In this document: positions 61,626 to 64,000 of the stretch, piece after piece
Position numbering within the stretch: the stretch's first letter is position 1
Layout: each line of letters starts with the position of its first letter
Assembly: GCF_900141865.1 (NCBI RefSeq)
Contig: NZ_FQYW01000005.1
Coordinates: 1-64,000, forward strand
Source: Anaerovibrio lipolyticus DSM 3074
GTDB lineage: Bacteria > Bacillota > Negativicutes > Selenomonadales > Selenomonadaceae
DNA length: 64,000 nucleotides
Reading direction: 5' to 3'
Made by a program: the position numbers and the translations under genes
The notes under the pieces: model-generated
Database searches by the model: none
Told to the model about the DNA's origin: nothing
The model's input: only the letters and a program-made list of their open reading frames with translations

Positions 61626-63569
61626 TTATTTTTTGCCGTTTGCAGCACCATATCCCTTGCCTGCCCCTGGGGCATTATTTACAACAGCGGGCTGCTCCTG
61701 GGCCTTGTTATTGGAATTGGAATTATTCTTCTTGTTCTTATGGGCCTGCTCTGCCTGTTTTCTCTGACGCTCCAGCTCCGCCTGCTTGGCAGGGTCCGGA
61801 ATATTGAAGGCCGCCTCCAGAATTTTTCTGCCGATTGGAACCGCTGAAGCAGCACCATAACCGCCCTGCTCCACGATAACTGCCACAACAACACTTGGAT
61901 TATCAAACGGTCCATAGGCCACAAACCAGCCGTGATCACGGCCATGAGGGTTCTCCGCAGTACCGGTCTTACCAGCAATTTCAATAGGAAAGCCTCTAAA
62001 AACAGATGCCGCAGTACCATATTTCGTTACGCCCTTTAAGCCCTGCTGAACCAGTCTTATATGTTGAGGCTCAACTTCCAGTTGCCCCACTACTTCCGGC
62101 TTGAATTTCTTTACGGTTTTGCCATCTGGATCCACAATTTTATCCACCAGATATGGCTTATACCGCTTGCCGTCAGCAGCAATTTCGCCCATTACCATGG
62201 CCGCCTGAATAGGCGTAACATTGTTAAAGCCCTGTCCAATGGCAGCATCAAAGGTTTCCGCCAAATACCAGTCTTCATCAAATACTTTGCGCTTGTACTC
62301 CTGAGACGCCACCAGCCCCTCTGCCTCAAACAGCAGATTTATGCCAGTAGGCTTTCCAAGGCCAAACATGCGGGCATATTTTTCAAGGCGATCAATACCG
62401 AGACGGTTACCCATCTCGTAGAAATATACATTATCGGAGTGGGCCATGGCCTCTTCAAAGTTGATATAACCAAGAGCCTCTCCGTCTGCATTTCCCTTAT
62501 CTACTATCCAATGCTTACCAGAGTCAAAGATTTTTTCCTCCGGGGTAACCACATGCTCTGCCAAAGCTGCAGTACCAGTGACAATTTTAAAGGTTGAGCC
62601 CGGTGGATATTCACCAGTAATAGCCTTATTGTCCATTGGATGATTTGGATTATTATTAATGGCATTCCAATTTTTAGAGGAAATACCACCTACAAACAAA
62701 TTAGGGTCAAAGGATGGACGGCTGACCATGGCCAGCACCTCTCCAGTCTGTGGATTCATAACCACCACAGCTGCTGCTTTGGCACCTACAGCCACCAGTT
62801 GTTCATCCACAGCCTTTTCTGCGGCTGCCTGAATATCCTTGTCAATGGTCAGATAGAGATCAGAACCAGGAACAGGATTTTTCTTACCAAGGATTTCCAC
62901 AGGCTTACCAGTAACATCTACCTCCACCTGCTCGCCGCCGTCTTCACCGCGCAGCTCCAAGTCATATACCCGTTCCAAACCGGCCTTACCAATGATATCA
63001 CCCATCTTGTATTTGTGAGGAGAATCTTTTTTGGCCTCCAGCTCAGCATCGTTAATTTCACTAACGTAACCAAATACGTGTACAGCCTGTTCCTTGTAAA
63101 TATATTCCCGGATTGGCAGAACCTCCACCACTACTCCGGGATAAAGATCCTTCTGCTCAGCGATAATACTGAGTATTTCAGGACCTACATCTGTCTTTAT
63201 ACGAATAGGATCAAAGCCTATATGGGCATCAATCTTTTCATTTATAGTCCCCTTGGGAACCTTCAGAAGCTCTGATAGGCGATTTATAACATCATCAGAA
63301 ATTGGCTCCGTCAATGGCAGCAAGGACACTGCAAAACCAGGTCTGTTAGTTACCATCATATTGCCATTTCTGTCATAAAACGTTCCACGGGGAGCTACTG
63401 CAGGCACTATACGAATGCGGTTACCATCAGCAAGACTTGCATAATGGTCACCATCATATAGCTGCAAATAACCAATGCGGCCTATCAGCACTGCAATAAC
63501 CAGCACAATAATATAGCCAATTACCCGCAGGCGGCCGCCAAACTCTATATTATTTGTGTTTGTGTTCAC
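61626..63569 (-). CDS. mrdA: Penicillin-binding protein 2 (elongation transpeptidase)
   Basis: Cross-links peptidoglycan during elongation with RodA. The 647-residue protein has one N-terminal membrane segment (VIGYIIVLVIAVLIGRIGYLQLY), the pedestal domain with RGTFYDRNGNMMVTNRPG, and the transpeptidase: GEYPPGSTFKIVTG (SxxK near 325), HSDNVYFYEMG (SxN near 379) and AGKTGTAENP (KTG near 536). The tail after about 600 is rich in Lys, Asn and Gln, likely flexible. It overlaps neither neighbour; mreD is upstream, min genes follow. Confidence 0.97.
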   Translation of the reverse strand: MNTNTNNIEFGGRLRVIGYIIVLVIAVLIGRIGYLQLYDGDHYASLADGNRIRIVPAVAPRGTFYDRNGNMMVTNRPGFAVSLLPLTEPISDDVINRLSELLKVPKGTINEKIDAHIGFDPIRIKTDVGPEILSIIAEQKDLYPGVVVEVLPIREYIYKEQAVHVFGYVSEINDAELEAKKDSPHKYKMGDIIGKAGLERVYDLELRGEDGGEQVEVDVTGKPVEILGKKNPVPGSDLYLTIDKDIQAAAEKAVDEQLVAVGAKAAAVVVMNPQTGEVLAMVSRPSFDPNLFVGGISSKNWNAINNNPNHPMDNKAITGEYPPGSTFKIVTGTAALAEHVVTPEEKIFDSGKHWIVDKGNADGEALGYINFEEAMAHSDNVYFYEMGNRLGIDRLEKYARMFGLGKPTGINLLFEAEGLVASQEYKRKVFDEDWYLAETFDAAIGQGFNNVTPIQAAMVMGEIAADGKRYKPYLVDKIVDPDGKTVKKFKPEVVGQLEVEPQHIRLVQQGLKGVTKYGTAASVFRGFPIEIAGKTGTAENPHGRDHGWFVAYGPFDNPSVVVAVIVEQGGYGAASAVPIGRKILEAAFNIPDPAKQAELERQRKQAEQAHKNKKNNSNSNNKAQEQPAVVNNAPGAGKGYGAANGKK

Positions 63570-63589
63570 TCAAAAAACTCCCACACTCG

Positions 63590-64000
63590 TTATTTCTTAT
63601 CTGCTGTTTTCTTATGCAGCCATCTTACGGCACAATGTATCGGCCAAGCAAACACTATATTATAACAAATAAGAGGACCAAGCTTAGTATATAAATGTGT
63701 GAATATATTAAACCGGTACCCCAACAGCAGCATTATAGCCTCAGTCATAAGGAAAACTGCCGCCGTATTCAGGACTGATGCCGTAACTGGCAGTCCAAAG
63801 CTGTCCTTTAGCACCCTAGTGGAAAAAACGCCACATACATAACCTACAATGAGCTTGGTAAAGGCATTTAATCCAAAAAAAGTCCCTGTGGCCAGATCTT
63901 CAAAAAGACCCAGTAGAAAACCAGCAAAGCTGCCTACTTTTTTTCCATTGAGGAAGCCTATAGAGCTGGTCATCAATAATATTAAATCCGGCCCAATACC
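63590..64000 (-). CDS. mreD: Rod-shape-determining membrane protein MreD (5' end beyond window)
   Basis: The visible 137 codons run to the stop at 63590, and the frame stays open to the window edge, reading GIGPDLILLMTSSIGFLNGKKVGSFAGFLLGLFEDLATG. This fits MreD, which has P-D-L early and five to six membrane segments. The true start lies past 64000, about 20-30 residues upstream. An internal start at 63976 would be too short. It helps anchor the MreB/PBP2/RodA elongation complex. mreB and mreC are expected further right. Confidence 0.85.
   Translation of the reverse strand, partial: GIGPDLILLMTSSIGFLNGKKVGSFAGFLLGLFEDLATGTFFGLNAFTKLIVGYVCGVFSTRVLKDSFGLPVTASVLNTAAVFLMTEAIMLLLGYRFNIFTHLYTKLGPLICYNIVFAWPIHCAVRWLHKKTADKK

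Overview
The window looks like chromosome of an anaerobic diderm Firmicute of the Negativicutes, most likely a Selenomonadales member related to Anaerovibrio or Selenomonas. This is inference from gene content. Gram-positive-type features (T-box leader, FapR/PlsX/FabK fatty-acid cluster, EF-G paralog, small ferredoxin) sit beside an RND efflux pump that needs an outer membrane. Nearly all genes are on the minus strand, so transcription runs from high to low coordinates. I saw no tRNA, rRNA or CRISPR array.

Region 1 (1-8.8 kb) is accessory. The left edge holds one end of an IS3-family element with a -1 frameshift site; it has cut a chemotaxis receptor gene. Next come a FIST-domain chemotaxis signalling protein, a secreted ChW-repeat protein, a soft-metal P-type ATPase with a separate HMA-domain protein and a divergent ArsR regulator, a type III (RNA antitoxin) toxin-antitoxin locus, and a decaying pseudogene. 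The toxin-antitoxin locus at 7.3-8.0 kb is the most interesting system: promoter, two 36-nt RNA repeats, terminator and a ToxN/AbiQ-like toxin in canonical order.

Region 2 (8.8-24.9 kb) is metabolic. It has thiC with a TPP riboswitch, an orphan trpD with a tryptophan T-box, a uridine kinase-like gene, and a compact ethanolamine locus: permease, EutA reactivase, EutB and EutC lyase, then CobT and a CobC-like phosphatase for the B12 cofactor. An EF-G-like GTPase, a cysteine desulfidase-family protein, a FliD-like fragment and an ArsC/Spx-family protein follow. A 95-bp repeat lies directly behind both the TPP-riboswitch terminator and the T-box terminator.

Region 3 (25-34 kb) has guaA, recA-recX, the acrA-acrB RND pump and a metallo-beta-lactamase-fold hydrolase. 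The acrA upstream region carries a sequence strikingly like the fapR operator.

Region 4 (34-64 kb) is core. In transcription order it reads: mreD, mrdA, minC, minD, minE, rodA; a radical-SAM pair and rng; rpsB-tsf; pyrH-frr-hypothetical-ferredoxin; uppS-cdsA-dxr-rseP-ispG-proS; DUF177-rpmF; then fapR-plsX-fabH-fabK-fabD-fabG-acpP-fabK2-fabF-rnc. These genes serve cell shape and division, translation, isoprenoid and phospholipid precursors, and type II fatty-acid synthesis. A roughly 400-bp nested palindromic region lies between the radical-SAM pair and rng.
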